Origin: Frondihabitans australicus
GTDB lineage: Bacteria; Actinomycetota; Actinomycetes; Actinomycetales; Microbacteriaceae
Assembly: GCF_003634555.1 (NCBI RefSeq)
Contig: NZ_RBKS01000001.1
Location: forward strand, 3,224,001-3,288,000
DNA length: 64,000 bases
Reading direction: 5' to 3'
Shown: positions 1 to 8,618 of the stretch, piece by piece
How the letters are laid out: every line of letters begins with the position of its first letter
Numbering within the stretch: position 1 is the stretch's first letter
Notes under the pieces: model-generated
What the model was told of the DNA's origin: nothing
Databases searched by the model: none
What the model saw: only the letters and a program-made list of their open reading frames with translations
Made by a program: the position numbers and the translations under genes

Positions 1-35
1 GGGGCCGCCGCGCCGGCCTCGAGAAAGGACTCCCC

Positions 36-875
36 ATGAGGATCTTCGTCGCCGGCGCGTCCGGCGTGCTCGGCTGTGCCTTCCTTCCGCTGGCGCTCGC
101 CGCCGGCCACGAGGTCGTCGGCATGGCCCGGTCGTCGCAGGGCGCCGCCACGATCGAAGCGCTCGGCGGCACTCCCGTGGTCGCCGACGCTTTCGACCGC
201 GAGGCCGTCACCGCAGCCGTGGTCGAGAGCCGCCCCGATGTCGTCGTGAACCTCCTCACCGACCTCGGCTCGGGAACCTCGGCCAGCAACGCCCGAATCC
301 GCGTCGAAGCGGGTGCCACCCTCGTCGAAGCCGCTCAGGCAGCAGGATCCGACCGCGTCATCGCCGAGAGCATCTCGTGGGTGCACCCGCCCTCGCCCGA
401 GACCGCGGACGAGTCCACTCCGCTCGACGTCGACTCCGGCGAGCCCCGCCGCACCACGATCCTCGCCGTGGAGTCGCTGGAGTCCGCGACGCTCGCCGGG
501 CCGAACGGCGTGGTTCTCCGCTTCGGGCAGCTCTACGGCCCCGGCACCTGGTACGCGCGAGACGGCCGGTTCGCCGAGCTGGCCCGCGCCGGCGGATTGC
601 CCGCGACCGAGACCGTGACCTCGTTCGTGCACGCCGAAGATGCGGCCGCAGCCGTGCTGCTGGCGCTCGACTGGCCCGCGGGCGTCTACGACGTCGTCGA
701 CGACGAGCCGGCCGCGGGCACGGAGTGGGGGCCGGTGTTCGCACGAGCGGTCGGGGCCCCCGATCCTGCGCCCTCGACCAGCGGCGACCTCGGCCGGCCC
801 GTGAGCAATGCCGCTGCCCGGGCTCTCGGCTGGGCCCCGGCTCGCAGGAGCTGGCGGGAGTTCCTCGGGGCCTGA
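36..875 (+). CDS. NAD-dependent epimerase/dehydratase (extended SDR)
   Basis: A 279-residue Rossmann-fold protein, probably a cytosolic NAD(P)-dependent sugar or small-molecule reductase. The nucleotide-binding motif GASGVLG is at residues 7-13, and RFGQLYGPG at about 162-170 is typical of epimerase-like extended SDRs. The usual Tyr-x-x-x-Lys catalytic pair is not evident: the corresponding stretch around residues 141-147 reads as Thr/Ile/Leu then Glu, so catalysis may be altered. The ATG follows a GAAAGGA ribosome site. The gene is convergent with the next one across a long palindrome. Substrate is unknown. Confidence 0.8.
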   Translation: MRIFVAGASGVLGCAFLPLALAAGHEVVGMARSSQGAATIEALGGTPVVADAFDREAVTAAVVESRPDVVVNLLTDLGSGTSASNARIRVEAGATLVEAAQAAGSDRVIAESISWVHPPSPETADESTPLDVDSGEPRRTTILAVESLESATLAGPNGVVLRFGQLYGPGTWYARDGRFAELARAGGLPATETVTSFVHAEDAAAAVLLALDWPAGVYDVVDDEPAAGTEWGPVFARAVGAPDPAPSTSGDLGRPVSNAAARALGWAPARRSWREFLGA

Positions 876-892
876 GCTCCCGGCGCCGGCCT

Positions 893-961
893 CGAGACAC
901 CCTCGACCCGACATGACGTGGGCCCTTGCGGGCTCCTCCGCGTCGGGTCAGGGGTGCCTCG
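893..961. repeat. Imperfect palindrome, family D
   Basis: Arms at 893-912 and 942-961 (20 nt each, 3 mismatches) form a hairpin between two convergent genes. The arm sequence CGAGACACCCTCG is shared with the palindrome at 23558-23626. It is probably a bidirectional terminator or a REP-like element. Confidence 0.6.
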
Positions 962-970
962 GCGTCGCGA

Positions 971-1318
971 CTACGTGTGGGCAGCGGCGAGGACCGTACC
1001 GACCTGGACGGCGAGCAGGAGGAGTCCCCAGTGTCGGGAGGGGCGGCCGGCGACGAGGACGAGGACGTCGAAGACGACCGTGCCGAGCCAGAGCAGGAAC
1101 GCCACGGCCACGATCGCCAGGGCGACGAACATCGACGGTGCGGGACCGCAGTACACGTCGCAGGCGGGCGACGCGGTGGCGCCGCCGAACGTCCAGGCTG
1201 CGGCGGCTGTCGCGGCCAGCCCGGCGGCGTTGACGAGCGCCAAGGGGAGCCACGTCGGGCGCGTCGCTGATCCTGCGGCCTGAGGCGCGTCGATCGCGCT
1301 GTCACCGGTCGGGATCAC
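971..1318 (-). CDS. Small integral membrane protein of unknown function
   Basis: A 115-residue hydrophobic protein with about three predicted membrane segments (roughly residues 23-45, 60-85 and 95-113). Two cysteines (CDVYC) lie in the loop after the first segment. I do not recognise the family. It stands alone between convergent and tandem neighbours, with its 3' end close to the family D palindrome. The ATG is the only reasonable start in frame. Coding is supported by the hydrophobic pattern and third-position GC rather than by a known domain. Confidence 0.6.
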   Translation of the reverse strand: MIPTGDSAIDAPQAAGSATRPTWLPLALVNAAGLAATAAAAWTFGGATASPACDVYCGPAPSMFVALAIVAVAFLLWLGTVVFDVLVLVAGRPSRHWGLLLLAVQVGTVLAAAHT

Positions 1319-1375
1319 GGTAACGACGCTACGGGCTGTCCGGGCAGTGCGCCTCGGTCGCGCGGACGATGTTCC

Positions 1376-1825
1376 TCACGAAGGCCGGGCGAGCAGCGCG
1401 TCCCGGCAGGCCTCGAGCAACTCTGCGAGCCGGCGGGCGTCGGCGTCGTCGAGCGGCGCACGCATCGCACTGGCCACCACGGCCACGAGCGCGCGTGCCT
1501 GGCCGCCGAGCTCGACGGCGGCGGGCGTGAGGGTGGCGGCGCGCTCGCGGCGCGGGCCGGGCGACTCCGACCGCGTGACGAGCCCCCGATCCTGCAGCCC
1601 CTGGAGCAGCACGTTCATCGACTGCCTCGACACGAACGCTCGCCGGGCGAGCTCGGACGACGTGATGCCGGGGCTGTCGGCGAGGCCCTGGAGGCAGGCG
1701 TACTGCGGCACGGTGAGGTCGAGCGGCCGGAGCGCATCGCCCATGCTCTGGTGCAGCACCGACTGGGCGCTCTTGAGCAGGATCCCGAGCCTCTCGTCGA
1801 GGGTGACCGGCGCTGAAGCGTTCAT
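1376..1825 (-). CDS. MarR-family transcriptional repressor
   Basis: A 149-residue winged-helix regulator starting at ATG (MNASAPVTL). The DNA-binding region spans about residues 38-100 (ITSSELARRAFVSRQSMNVLL then a basic wing), flanked by dimerisation helices. It is divergent from the VOC gene at 1904, and the 16-bp palindrome CACTCGTGCACGAGTG lies between them over the VOC promoter. It therefore probably represses the VOC gene and itself, with release by a small electrophilic or phenolic ligand. The longer open frame extending upstream crosses the intergenic operator and is not used. Confidence 0.85.
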   Translation of the reverse strand: MNASAPVTLDERLGILLKSAQSVLHQSMGDALRPLDLTVPQYACLQGLADSPGITSSELARRAFVSRQSMNVLLQGLQDRGLVTRSESPGPRRERAATLTPAAVELGGQARALVAVVASAMRAPLDDADARRLAELLEACRDALLARPS

Positions 1826-1834
1826 GTCAAGAGT

Positions 1835-1863
1835 TTGACACACTCGTGCACGAGTGTCAGAAT
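1835..1863 (+). promoter_or_regulatory. Promoter with MarR palindrome
   Basis: The -35 box TTGACA (1835-1840), a 17-bp spacer and a CAGAAT -10 (1858-1863) face the VOC gene. The spacer consists of the perfect palindrome CACTCGTGCACGAGTG (1841-1856), so a bound MarR dimer would block RNA polymerase. Confidence 0.75.
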
Positions 1864-1903
1864 ATTGACACTCACCACGACAGGCCAACAGACGGGAACC
1901 ACC

Positions 1904-2269
1904 ATGAGCACCTCCGACATCGACTTCGTGTCGTTCCAGGTCCGCGACATCGAGGCCTCGGCCCGCTTCTACACGGAGGTCGTCGGCCTCACCCCGATCC
2001 CCGTGCCGAACCCGCACGCGAAGGCGTTCTCCGACGGAACCGTCACGTTCGCCGTGCGAGTGCCGATGCCCGGGTTCGACCTCGACGCCGTCGGCACGCC
2101 CGGCGCCGGCATCGCGGTGTGGTTCAAGTCGCAGGATCCTGCGGCCGTCCACGAGAAGCTCGTCTCTGCCGGCGCCACCATCGCCGAACCTCCGTTCGAA
2201 GGTCCGTTCGGAACGACGTTCTCGTTCCGCGACCTCGACGGCTACCTCGTCACCATCCACGCCGCGTAG
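1904..2269 (+). CDS. VOC/glyoxalase-like protein
   Basis: A 121-residue single VOC domain with paired beta-alpha-beta-beta-beta modules: FVSFQVRDIEASARFYTEVV at the N-terminus and FSFRDLDGYLVTIH at the C-terminus. Such proteins act as metal-dependent lyases, isomerases or dioxygenases, or bind antibiotics and electrophiles. The ATG at 1904 is chosen because the domain begins at once and the upstream part of the frame overlaps the promoter. The adjacent divergent MarR gene suggests inducible detoxification. The exact reaction cannot be told. Confidence 0.8.
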   Translation: MSTSDIDFVSFQVRDIEASARFYTEVVGLTPIPVPNPHAKAFSDGTVTFAVRVPMPGFDLDAVGTPGAGIAVWFKSQDPAAVHEKLVSAGATIAEPPFEGPFGTTFSFRDLDGYLVTIHAA

Positions 2270-2401
2270 CGCTCGGTCCGCCGGTTCGGCCCCTGCCCCT
2301 CGCCCCGTCGCGCCCACGAGGGGCCCCAAAATGCTGATGCCGGCTGTGCCGGATCAGCAGATCGAGGCAACTCGCCGGACGGGGCTTGCCCGGCGAGCTA
2401 C

Positions 2402-2836
2402 TCAGGCGAGCGAGCGCAGCGCAGCCAGCAGAGTCTCGCGCTGCGCGACGGGCAGGGCGTCGACGAGATGCGCGCGCACGGCACGAGCGTGAACGGGGAG
2501 CGCCGCGGCGATCGCCCGCGAGCCCTCCGTGGTGAGGGCTGCGGTGGCGCTCGAGGGGGTGTGGAGCTCTCGCGTGACGAGTCCCCGATCCTGCATTCTC
2601 GACAGCTGGTGAGACAGGCGGCTCTTCTGCCAGCCCATCGAGGCCGCGAGGTCCGCCTGTCGCATCGCGCCGTCGCTCAGGCGCAGCCGGTCGAGCACGC
2701 CGAACTCGGCGCCGGTCAGCCCCGTGGTCGCAAGGAGATCTCGCTCGACTGCGGCCGTCACGGCCTCGGACGCGCGCTTGAACGCGTGCCAGACGTCGAG
2801 CTCGTCGCGGGTGAGCGGACCCTCATCGTCAGACAT
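2402..2836 (-). CDS. MarR-family transcriptional regulator
   Basis: A 144-residue winged-helix protein. The helix-turn-helix is at about residues 50-75 (MRQADLAASMGWQKSRLSHQL), followed by a wing with QDRGLVTRE. It is divergent from the SDR gene at 2889 with two inverted repeats between them, so it is likely a local autorepressor of that pair. The SRLSHQL recognition helix differs from the MarR at 1376, so the two proteins should not cross-bind. Confidence 0.85.
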   Translation of the reverse strand: MSDDEGPLTRDELDVWHAFKRASEAVTAAVERDLLATTGLTGAEFGVLDRLRLSDGAMRQADLAASMGWQKSRLSHQLSRMQDRGLVTRELHTPSSATAALTTEGSRAIAAALPVHARAVRAHLVDALPVAQRETLLAALRSLA

Positions 2837-2849
2837 GTCGGCTCCTCGT

Positions 2850-2897
2850 GGGTTGACACATCAACCCTAGCAGCGCATTCTGGTTGTCATGACAACC
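2850..2897 (+). promoter_or_regulatory. Double operator of MarR/SDR pair
   Basis: GGGTTGA-CACA-TCAACCC (2850-2867) overlaps a TTGACA -35 box. The perfect palindrome GGTTGTCATGACAACC (2882-2897) covers the ATG of the SDR gene. Both contain the GGTTG/CAACC half-site, suggesting two dimers of the same MarR. The -10-like CATTCT at 2876-2881 would give a leaderless transcript. Confidence 0.7.
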
Positions 2898-3644
2898 CAG
2901 ACAATTCAGCAGGATGCGACAGCCGTCGCCATCGTCACGGGCGCGTCCGGCGAACTCGGCCGTGCCATCGCGCTGCGACTCGCTCGTGACGGGTTCGCCG
3001 TCGTCGCCCACTTCTCGCGGGGTGAGGCGGCGGCGCAGACCCTCGTCGCCGAGATCGTCGCCGGCGGTGGCCGCGCGCTCGCGGTCGGGGGCGACATCGC
3101 CGACCCGGCCACCTCGTCGCGACTGTTCGACGCCGCAGAACAGGAGTTCGGCGGTGCCGACGTGCTCGTGAGCAACGCCGGCGCGAGCATCCTCGGTCGC
3201 CTGGCCGACATGACCGACGCCGACTACGACACCGTGATGGACGCGAGCGCGCGCGGAACGTTCGCAGGGCTGCGCGAGGCGGCCACCCGCCTTCGGGACG
3301 GCGGGCGGATCGTCACCCTCTCGACGACGTCGCTGGCCGTCGGCACACCCGGGATGGGTCTCTACATGGCCGCGAAGTCGGCCGTCGAGACGCTCACGCG
3401 TGCGGCGGCGAAAGAGCTGGCGCCGCGCAGGATCACCGTGAACGCCGTCGCCCCGGGCGCCATCGCGTCGCGGATGTTCTTCGAGGGCAAGTCGCCCGAG
3501 CAGATCGCGCGAATCGCCGACGGGCATCCGGCAGGACGCCTCGGCGAGCCCGACGACATCGCCTCGGCAGTCGCCCTGCTCGTCGGCCAGGATGCCGGCT
3601 GGATCAGCGGCCAGGTGATCCGGGTCAACGGCGGCGTCGCCTAG
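2889..3644 (+). CDS. Classical short-chain dehydrogenase/reductase
   Basis: A 251-residue NAD(P)-dependent oxidoreductase. TGASGELG is at residues 17-24, NAG at 96-98, and catalytic Tyr159 and Lys163 sit in YMAAK. The C-terminal WISGQVIRVNGG is typical of FabG-like SDRs. The ATG lies inside an operator palindrome. Its TAG stop overlaps the stop of the opposing acetyltransferase gene through the shared CTAG at 3641-3644. Substrate is unknown; control by the neighbouring MarR suggests a xenobiotic carbonyl or quinone. Confidence 0.85.
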   Translation: MTTQTIQQDATAVAIVTGASGELGRAIALRLARDGFAVVAHFSRGEAAAQTLVAEIVAGGGRALAVGGDIADPATSSRLFDAAEQEFGGADVLVSNAGASILGRLADMTDADYDTVMDASARGTFAGLREAATRLRDGGRIVTLSTTSLAVGTPGMGLYMAAKSAVETLTRAAAKELAPRRITVNAVAPGAIASRMFFEGKSPEQIARIADGHPAGRLGEPDDIASAVALLVGQDAGWISGQVIRVNGGVA

Positions 3645-4165
3645 ACCCGCGCGGCCTCCCACTCGGAGCGCAGCAGACCCATGAGCACGATGTCCTCGTA
3701 GCGCCCGCGCACCCAGGCGTGCTCGCGCAGGCGACCCTCGACGACGAAGCCCGCCTTCTCGTAGGCGCGGAGGGCGGCGGCGTTCGACGAGATGGCCTGC
3801 AGGTGGATCCGGCGCAGGTTGCGACGCACGAACCCGAACTCGACCACACGAGCGATCGCCGCCGATCCGAAGCCTCGACCGCGCGCCTCCGGGACGAGCG
3901 CGATGCCGATCTCGGCGTAGCGGGCGAGCTCGTCGCTGTCGAAGAGGCCGATCGTGCCGACGGCGAGACCGTCGACGTCGATCACGAAGCGGACGTTGCC
4001 GTCGGCCGCCTGCGCCTCCTGCCGTGCCTCCCACTCGGCGCGGCTGAGGGGAGCCGGGCCGAGGGGTCCGCGCTCCTCCCACGAGTCGAGGTCGGCGGCC
4101 AGCGAGTACAGCGCGTCGAGGTCTTCGGCGGCCCGGGCGCGGAGGGTGACGGGTGGTTCGTCCAT
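3641..4165 (-). CDS. GNAT-family N-acetyltransferase (RimJ/RimL-like)
   Basis: A 174-residue GCN5-like acetyltransferase starting at MDEPPVTLRA. The acetyl-CoA site is visible as PEARGRGFGSAAIARVVEFG (about residues 99-118), followed by LQAISSNAAALRAYEKAGF, the hallmark of the RimJ/RimL branch that acetylates protein N-termini or small amines. The longer in-frame extension lacks domain similarity, so the internal ATG is preferred. The stop codon overlaps that of the convergent SDR gene. The acceptor is unknown. Confidence 0.8.
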   Translation of the reverse strand: MDEPPVTLRARAAEDLDALYSLAADLDSWEERGPLGPAPLSRAEWEARQEAQAADGNVRFVIDVDGLAVGTIGLFDSDELARYAEIGIALVPEARGRGFGSAAIARVVEFGFVRRNLRRIHLQAISSNAAALRAYEKAGFVVEGRLREHAWVRGRYEDIVLMGLLRSEWEAARV

Positions 4166-4321
4166 GCCCCGCACGCTACCGCGCTCCTGCGACAGGGGCT
4201 CGCCCGCTCGCGGCGCCCGCCTCGCGGCGCACGCTCGGCAACCGGGCGTAGGTTCGCGCCGACGAGTGTCGTCCGGCCTCGCCACACGCGCGACGCGCAC
4301 CACTCGACTCAGGAGACAACC

Positions 4322-5440
4322 GTGACGGCTACGGCCACCTCGACGCTTCTTTCGGCAGGACCCCTTCTCTTCGCCCCCGACATCTCACCCGACGGCTCGG
4401 CCGTGCTGTTCGCGGCGGATGTCGCGCGGGCTTCGGTGATCGCCTTCGAGCTTCCTGCGGGCGACGGGCCCGCTGCTCCTGCGCCCGCCGCCGTCAGCGT
4501 CGACCGCCTCGGGGCCAAGCTCGCGTCGCTGCTCGGGGTGGAGGCCGACGACGTCGCGATCCGCGGCATGAGCGCGCACCCGGTCACGCACGACGTCTAC
4601 CTCTCCGTCGCGCGGGGGCGCGGCGCCGAGGCAGCGCCCGCGATCGTCCGTGCGACGCCGGCGGGCGACGTCGAGGTGGTCGACGTCGACGGGCTCGCGT
4701 CCACCTCGTTCGCGCTCGACGACGCTCCCTCTCTCGATGACGAGCGCACCGACGTGTGGCTCGACGGAATCGACCCGTCGTCGCAGCCGCGGGAGTTCCA
4801 GGGGATCAGCCTCGACATCGCCCAGGTGCCGCTGCAGCGCTCGACGATCACCGGCCTCGCCTGGGTCGACGGCACGCTCTTCGTCGCCGGGACGAGCAGC
4901 GACGAGTTCACCTCGCGCCTGCGCCGCGTCAGCTACCCGTTCGACGGGGCGGCGATCGAGACGTCGGTCGAGATCTTCCACGTCGACCACGGCAAGTACG
5001 AGACCCAGTCGCCGATCCGCGCGCTGACGGCCTTCGGCGGCGGCACCGGGATCCTCGCGACCTACACCTGCACGCCGGTCGCCTACTTCGCCGTCGACGA
5101 CCTCAAGGGCGAGGGCCTGGTCCGCGGGCGCACGGTCGCCGAGCTCGGGCCGATGAACCAGCCGTTCAGCATCGTCTCGTACGAGCGCGACGGCGAGGAG
5201 TTCCTCCTCGTGTCGAACACCCGCCACCCGCTGCTCCGCATCCCGGCCGCGTCGATCGCCGGTCAGGAGGCCCTCGACGTCCCGATCTCCGACGAGGGCG
5301 CCTCGCGGGGCGTGCCCCGCGACGAGCTGCCGCAGCCCGGCGTCACCTGGATGGCGAACCTCGACCGCTCCAACGTCGTCGTCGTGCAGCAGGAGGGCGG
5401 CGACCTCCACCTCCGCACCCTCCCCGCCGCCGAGCTCTGA
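4322..5440 (+). CDS. Unrecognised beta-propeller-like protein
   Basis: A 372-residue protein beginning with GTG after an AGGAG ribosome site. Repeated short beta blades are suggested (DGSAVLFAAD, HDVYLSV, GTLFVAG, EEFLLVSN, NVVVVQQEGG), giving a WD40/NHL-like propeller, but I cannot name the family. No signal peptide is visible at the start chosen, although secretion from an upstream start cannot be excluded. It is followed immediately by another unrecognised gene, probably in one operon. The DNA motif GCTCCTGCGCCC occurs at 4475. Confidence 0.6.
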   Translation: MTATATSTLLSAGPLLFAPDISPDGSAVLFAADVARASVIAFELPAGDGPAAPAPAAVSVDRLGAKLASLLGVEADDVAIRGMSAHPVTHDVYLSVARGRGAEAAPAIVRATPAGDVEVVDVDGLASTSFALDDAPSLDDERTDVWLDGIDPSSQPREFQGISLDIAQVPLQRSTITGLAWVDGTLFVAGTSSDEFTSRLRRVSYPFDGAAIETSVEIFHVDHGKYETQSPIRALTAFGGGTGILATYTCTPVAYFAVDDLKGEGLVRGRTVAELGPMNQPFSIVSYERDGEEFLLVSNTRHPLLRIPAASIAGQEALDVPISDEGASRGVPRDELPQPGVTWMANLDRSNVVVVQQEGGDLHLRTLPAAEL

Positions 5441-5493
5441 GCGGCGGCGTCGGTCGGCTCGTCCAGGCGTCGTGGCGCCACGGCTCCTTCGTC

Positions 5494-6438
5494 GTGTCGG
5501 GCCTCGACCGGGCGCAGGAGCCGGCGATCGTCCCCCTCGGCGCCCTCTCCCTCGGCCCCGACCTCGTCCCGACCGCGGGGGTGTGGCACCGCTCGAACGA
5601 GGCCGACGTGTTCACCCCGCGCTTCCCGCCGGCACCGGGAGGCGTCTTCGTGGTGCTCGCCGGGCCCCCGTGGAGTGAGCTCGCACGCGTGGCGATCCCG
5701 GCGACCGTTCGGCGCCCGACGACCTCCGTCGTCGCGATCGAGACCGACGTCGACGTCGTGCCGGCGAACCTGCTCCGGTTCGCCGTGACGTTCTCCGGCC
5801 CGATGGACGAGGGGTCCGCCGCCGGGCGGGTCCACCTGCTCGACACCGACGGGGCGGAGATCGACGGTGCCCTCATGGAGATGCCGCCCGAGCTCTGGAG
5901 CCGCGATCGGCGTCGGCTGACGCTGCTGCTCGAGCCCGGGCGGATCAAGCGCGGACTCGTGCCCCACCTCGAGGCGGGCGCGCCCCTTCACGAGGGGGCC
6001 TCGGTGACGCTCGTCGTCGACGACGCACTGCTCGACTCGGCCGGAGCGCCGCTCGTGGAGTCCGCGCGGCGGACGTTCCTCGTGGGCCCGGAGATCCGCT
6101 CGCGCGTCGATCCCGGCCGGTGGCGGGTCACGTGGCCCGACCGCGAGCAGGAGCCCGTGATCGTCGCCTTCGACCGCCCGCTCGACCGGGTGCTCGTTCA
6201 GCGGCACCTGCAGGCGCTCGACGCAGGCGGGGAGCCGGTGGCCGGGAGTGTGGTGGCGGCTCCTGCGGGCTGGTCGTTCACGCCCGACGCCGGCGGCCGT
6301 GTCGCGGCCGTTCGCGTCGATGCGCTCCTCGAGGATCTCGCGGGCAACTCGGTGCGGCGGGTCTTCGACCGCGACCTCGCCTCGCCCGCCGACGACTCCC
6401 TCGCCGCTCCCTTCGTCGAGCTGCGCCCGCCCGCCTAG
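5494..6438 (+). CDS. Unrecognised protein with Ig-like domains
   Basis: About 314 residues of beta-rich sequence with Ig-like or fibronectin-like character: LRFAVTFSGPMDEGS and EPVIVAFDRPLDRVLV resemble bacterial Ig-like 'Big_5' repeats that end in polar loops. The start is uncertain. GTG 5494 is the first standard start codon in frame, but coding similarity seems to extend back to overlap the stop of the upstream gene (a CTG at 5437 is possible). It is probably translated with the propeller gene. No signal peptide or enzymatic motif is seen, and function is unknown. Confidence 0.5.
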   Translation: MSGLDRAQEPAIVPLGALSLGPDLVPTAGVWHRSNEADVFTPRFPPAPGGVFVVLAGPPWSELARVAIPATVRRPTTSVVAIETDVDVVPANLLRFAVTFSGPMDEGSAAGRVHLLDTDGAEIDGALMEMPPELWSRDRRRLTLLLEPGRIKRGLVPHLEAGAPLHEGASVTLVVDDALLDSAGAPLVESARRTFLVGPEIRSRVDPGRWRVTWPDREQEPVIVAFDRPLDRVLVQRHLQALDAGGEPVAGSVVAAPAGWSFTPDAGGRVAAVRVDALLEDLAGNSVRRVFDRDLASPADDSLAAPFVELRPPA

Positions 6439-6485
6439 CCCCCGCCTCGCCTCGCCCCGCCCGTCCCGCCCACCCCGCCCCCACC

Positions 6486-6553
6486 TCCGCCGAGTGCCAA
6501 GAAAGTGCGGATGCACGGAGGCGCGCATCCGCAGTTTCTTGCCACTCGGCGGA
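6486..6553. repeat. Long palindrome, family A copy 1
   Basis: Arms of 29 nt (6486-6514 and 6525-6553) pair with 2 mismatches. The arm contains CGAGTG(G/C)CAAGAAA and TGCGGATGC. It lies between convergent genes. Related copies are at 9141, 13484 and 55790. Bidirectional terminator or REP-like element. Confidence 0.7.
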
Positions 6554-6621
6554 GGAGGTCCTGCGGCGGACGAGGGCGGACGCGGGCCGGCGCGTGCGGA
6601 GGAGGTCCTGCGGCGGACGAG
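6549..6621. repeat. Direct repeat of 26 bp
   Basis: The 26-bp block starting GCGGAGGAGGTCCTGCGGCG occurs at 6549-6574 and again at 6596-6621, 47 bp apart. It partly overlaps the family A palindrome and lies downstream of kup. It looks like a local duplication. Confidence 0.6.
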
Positions 6622-6650
6622 CGGGAGGGCTGGGGCGGCGGGGCGCCGGG

Positions 6651-8618
6651 CTAGAGCGGGACCTCGCGACCGACCACGATCGTGCGGTCGCGGGGCAGGG
6701 CGATGACGTCGAGGGGGTCGGGCGCGAGACGGTCCATGGCGAGGAACAGCATCTGGGCCCACTTGAGCATCCTGCTGCCCCGGTTGTAGCGAGGCACCGG
6801 GGTCGAGATGAAGAACACCGCGCGCGAGGCCGCGAAGTCGTCGAGGCAGCCGTCGTCGACGTGCGCCGCCTCCGTGAGCAGCGCCGTCATCTGCGGGCTC
6901 TCGCGGTAACCGACCTTGGCGGTGACCTGCACGATGCCGTCGCCGAGCGAGGTCACCGAGATGCGATGCGGCAGCCCGCGGGTCGTCGGCACGTCGACGG
7001 TCTTGTAGCTCAGCAGGATGGCGCGCTCCTGCAGGGCATGGTTCTGCGTCACCATCGTGCGCAGCGCGATCGGCACCACGCCGGGGCTGCGCGTGATGAA
7101 GACCGCGTCGCCCGGCACGCGGTGCACTGCTCCCCCGCCGCCGAGCAGGGCGGGCAGCTCGTCGAGCGGCATCTCGTTCAGCCGCCGCCCCGCAGCGATC
7201 CGCCGCAGCCCCACCCACGACGTCGCCATGACGACGAAGGCCACCGCCCCGAGGGTGAGCGGAAGCCAGCCGCCCGAGGTGATCTTGGGCAGGTTCCCGC
7301 CGAGGAAGGCGAGCACCAGCACCAGGATCGCCGACACCACGACCATCCGCAGCGTCCACCTCCGCCCCCGCGCCCACGAGAAGGCGAGATAGATGATCGA
7401 GGTGATCGAGATCGTCGCCGTGACCGCGATCCCGTAGGCGGAGGCCAGCGACGCGCTGCTGCGGAACCCGACGACCACGCCGAGCACCGCGACGGCCAGC
7501 AGGATCGTGATCGCCGGCATGTAGATCTGTCCCTCGCTCTCGGACGACGTGTGCACCGTCTTCACGCGCGGGAACACGCCGAGGTGCCCGGCCTGGTGGA
7601 TCACCGAGAAGGTGCCCGAGATCACCGCCTGCGAGGCGATGATCGTGGCGAGCGTGGCCAGCACGACCATCGGCACGAGAGCCCACGACGGCACGAGGCC
7701 GAAGAACGACGTGCCCGCCTTCGACGGCTCCCGGAGCGCCAGCGACGCCTGCCCGAGGTAGTTGAGCACGAGCGCGGGGAACACCACGAACAGCCAGGCG
7801 CGCGTGATGGCGCGGCGGCCGAAGTGGCCGAGGTCGGAGTAGAGCGCCTCGGCTCCTGTGACCGCCAGCACCACGGCCCCGAGGGCGAGGAAGGCGAGCC
7901 CGGGCTGGTCGACGAAGAATCGCACCACCCACGTCGGCGACAGCGCCTGCAGCACGCTCGGGTCCAGGCCGAGCGACGCGGCGCCCGAGACGGCGAGGGC
8001 GGCGAACCAGAGGATCATGACCGGCCCGTACAGGCGTCCGATGAAGTTCGACCCGAACTTCTGCAGGGCGAACACCCCGAGCAGGATCACGAATGCCGCC
8101 GGAACCACGTACCTCGCGAACCCGGGTTGCACGACCTCCAGCCCCTCGACGGCCGACAGCACCGAGATCGCGGGCGTGATGACGCTGTCGCCGAGGAACA
8201 TCGCGGCGCCGAACATCGCGACGACGGTGAAGACGCCGACCGTGCGGGCCTTCAGACTGCTGCGGCGGAGCAGGCCGAACAGCGCGAGGAGCCCGCCCTC
8301 GCCCCGGTTGTCGGTGCGGAGCAGAAAGCGGACGTAGAGCACCGTCACCACCAGGAAGAGCGACCAGATCAGCGTCGACGTCGCGCCGAGCACGAACTCG
8401 GGGGCGGGGCCGCCCGTGGTCCTCGTGTCGATGCCGAAGGTCGTGCTGGCGGCGTAGATGGGGCTGGTGCCGATGTCGCCGAAGACGACGCCGAGGGCCG
8501 CCAGGATCGGGCCGACGGCCTTCACCGCGCTGCGGCGGCGGCCGGCGGGGGTGGGGGCTTCGCGCGGGGTGGGCTGCCGATCCTGCGCCCTGACGGCCGC
8601 GGTGGCGGGGGTGGTCAC
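6651..8618 (-). CDS. kup: KUP-type potassium:proton symporter
   Basis: A 655-residue protein of the Kup/Trk1 family that imports K+ with protons. It has about 12 membrane segments and a hydrophilic C-terminal domain. The family signature GDIGTSPIY is at residues 47-55, followed by the TDNRGEGGLLAL loop. The GTG start at 8618 is chosen because it overlaps the stop of the upstream gene (GTGA), implying coupled translation, and gives the normal family length. The frame continues upstream only as a shadow of the neighbouring gene. It ends just before the family A palindrome. Confidence 0.93.
   Translation of the reverse strand: MTTPATAAVRAQDRQPTPREAPTPAGRRRSAVKAVGPILAALGVVFGDIGTSPIYAASTTFGIDTRTTGGPAPEFVLGATSTLIWSLFLVVTVLYVRFLLRTDNRGEGGLLALFGLLRRSSLKARTVGVFTVVAMFGAAMFLGDSVITPAISVLSAVEGLEVVQPGFARYVVPAAFVILLGVFALQKFGSNFIGRLYGPVMILWFAALAVSGAASLGLDPSVLQALSPTWVVRFFVDQPGLAFLALGAVVLAVTGAEALYSDLGHFGRRAITRAWLFVVFPALVLNYLGQASLALREPSKAGTSFFGLVPSWALVPMVVLATLATIIASQAVISGTFSVIHQAGHLGVFPRVKTVHTSSESEGQIYMPAITILLAVAVLGVVVGFRSSASLASAYGIAVTATISITSIIYLAFSWARGRRWTLRMVVVSAILVLVLAFLGGNLPKITSGGWLPLTLGAVAFVVMATSWVGLRRIAAGRRLNEMPLDELPALLGGGGAVHRVPGDAVFITRSPGVVPIALRTMVTQNHALQERAILLSYKTVDVPTTRGLPHRISVTSLGDGIVQVTAKVGYRESPQMTALLTEAAHVDDGCLDDFAASRAVFFISTPVPRYNRGSRMLKWAQMLFLAMDRLAPDPLDVIALPRDRTIVVGREVPL

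Noticed and set aside
358-1305. Long Arg-rich open frames opposite real genes (also at 5263, 6120, 16689, 31031, 37514)
   Set aside because: They are Arg/Pro/Ala-rich antisense or shifted frames, common in GC-rich DNA, with no domain and overlapping strong genes.
3641-3644. Shared CTAG as a special signal
   Set aside because: It is simply two TAG stops overlapping on opposite strands; no further structure is seen.
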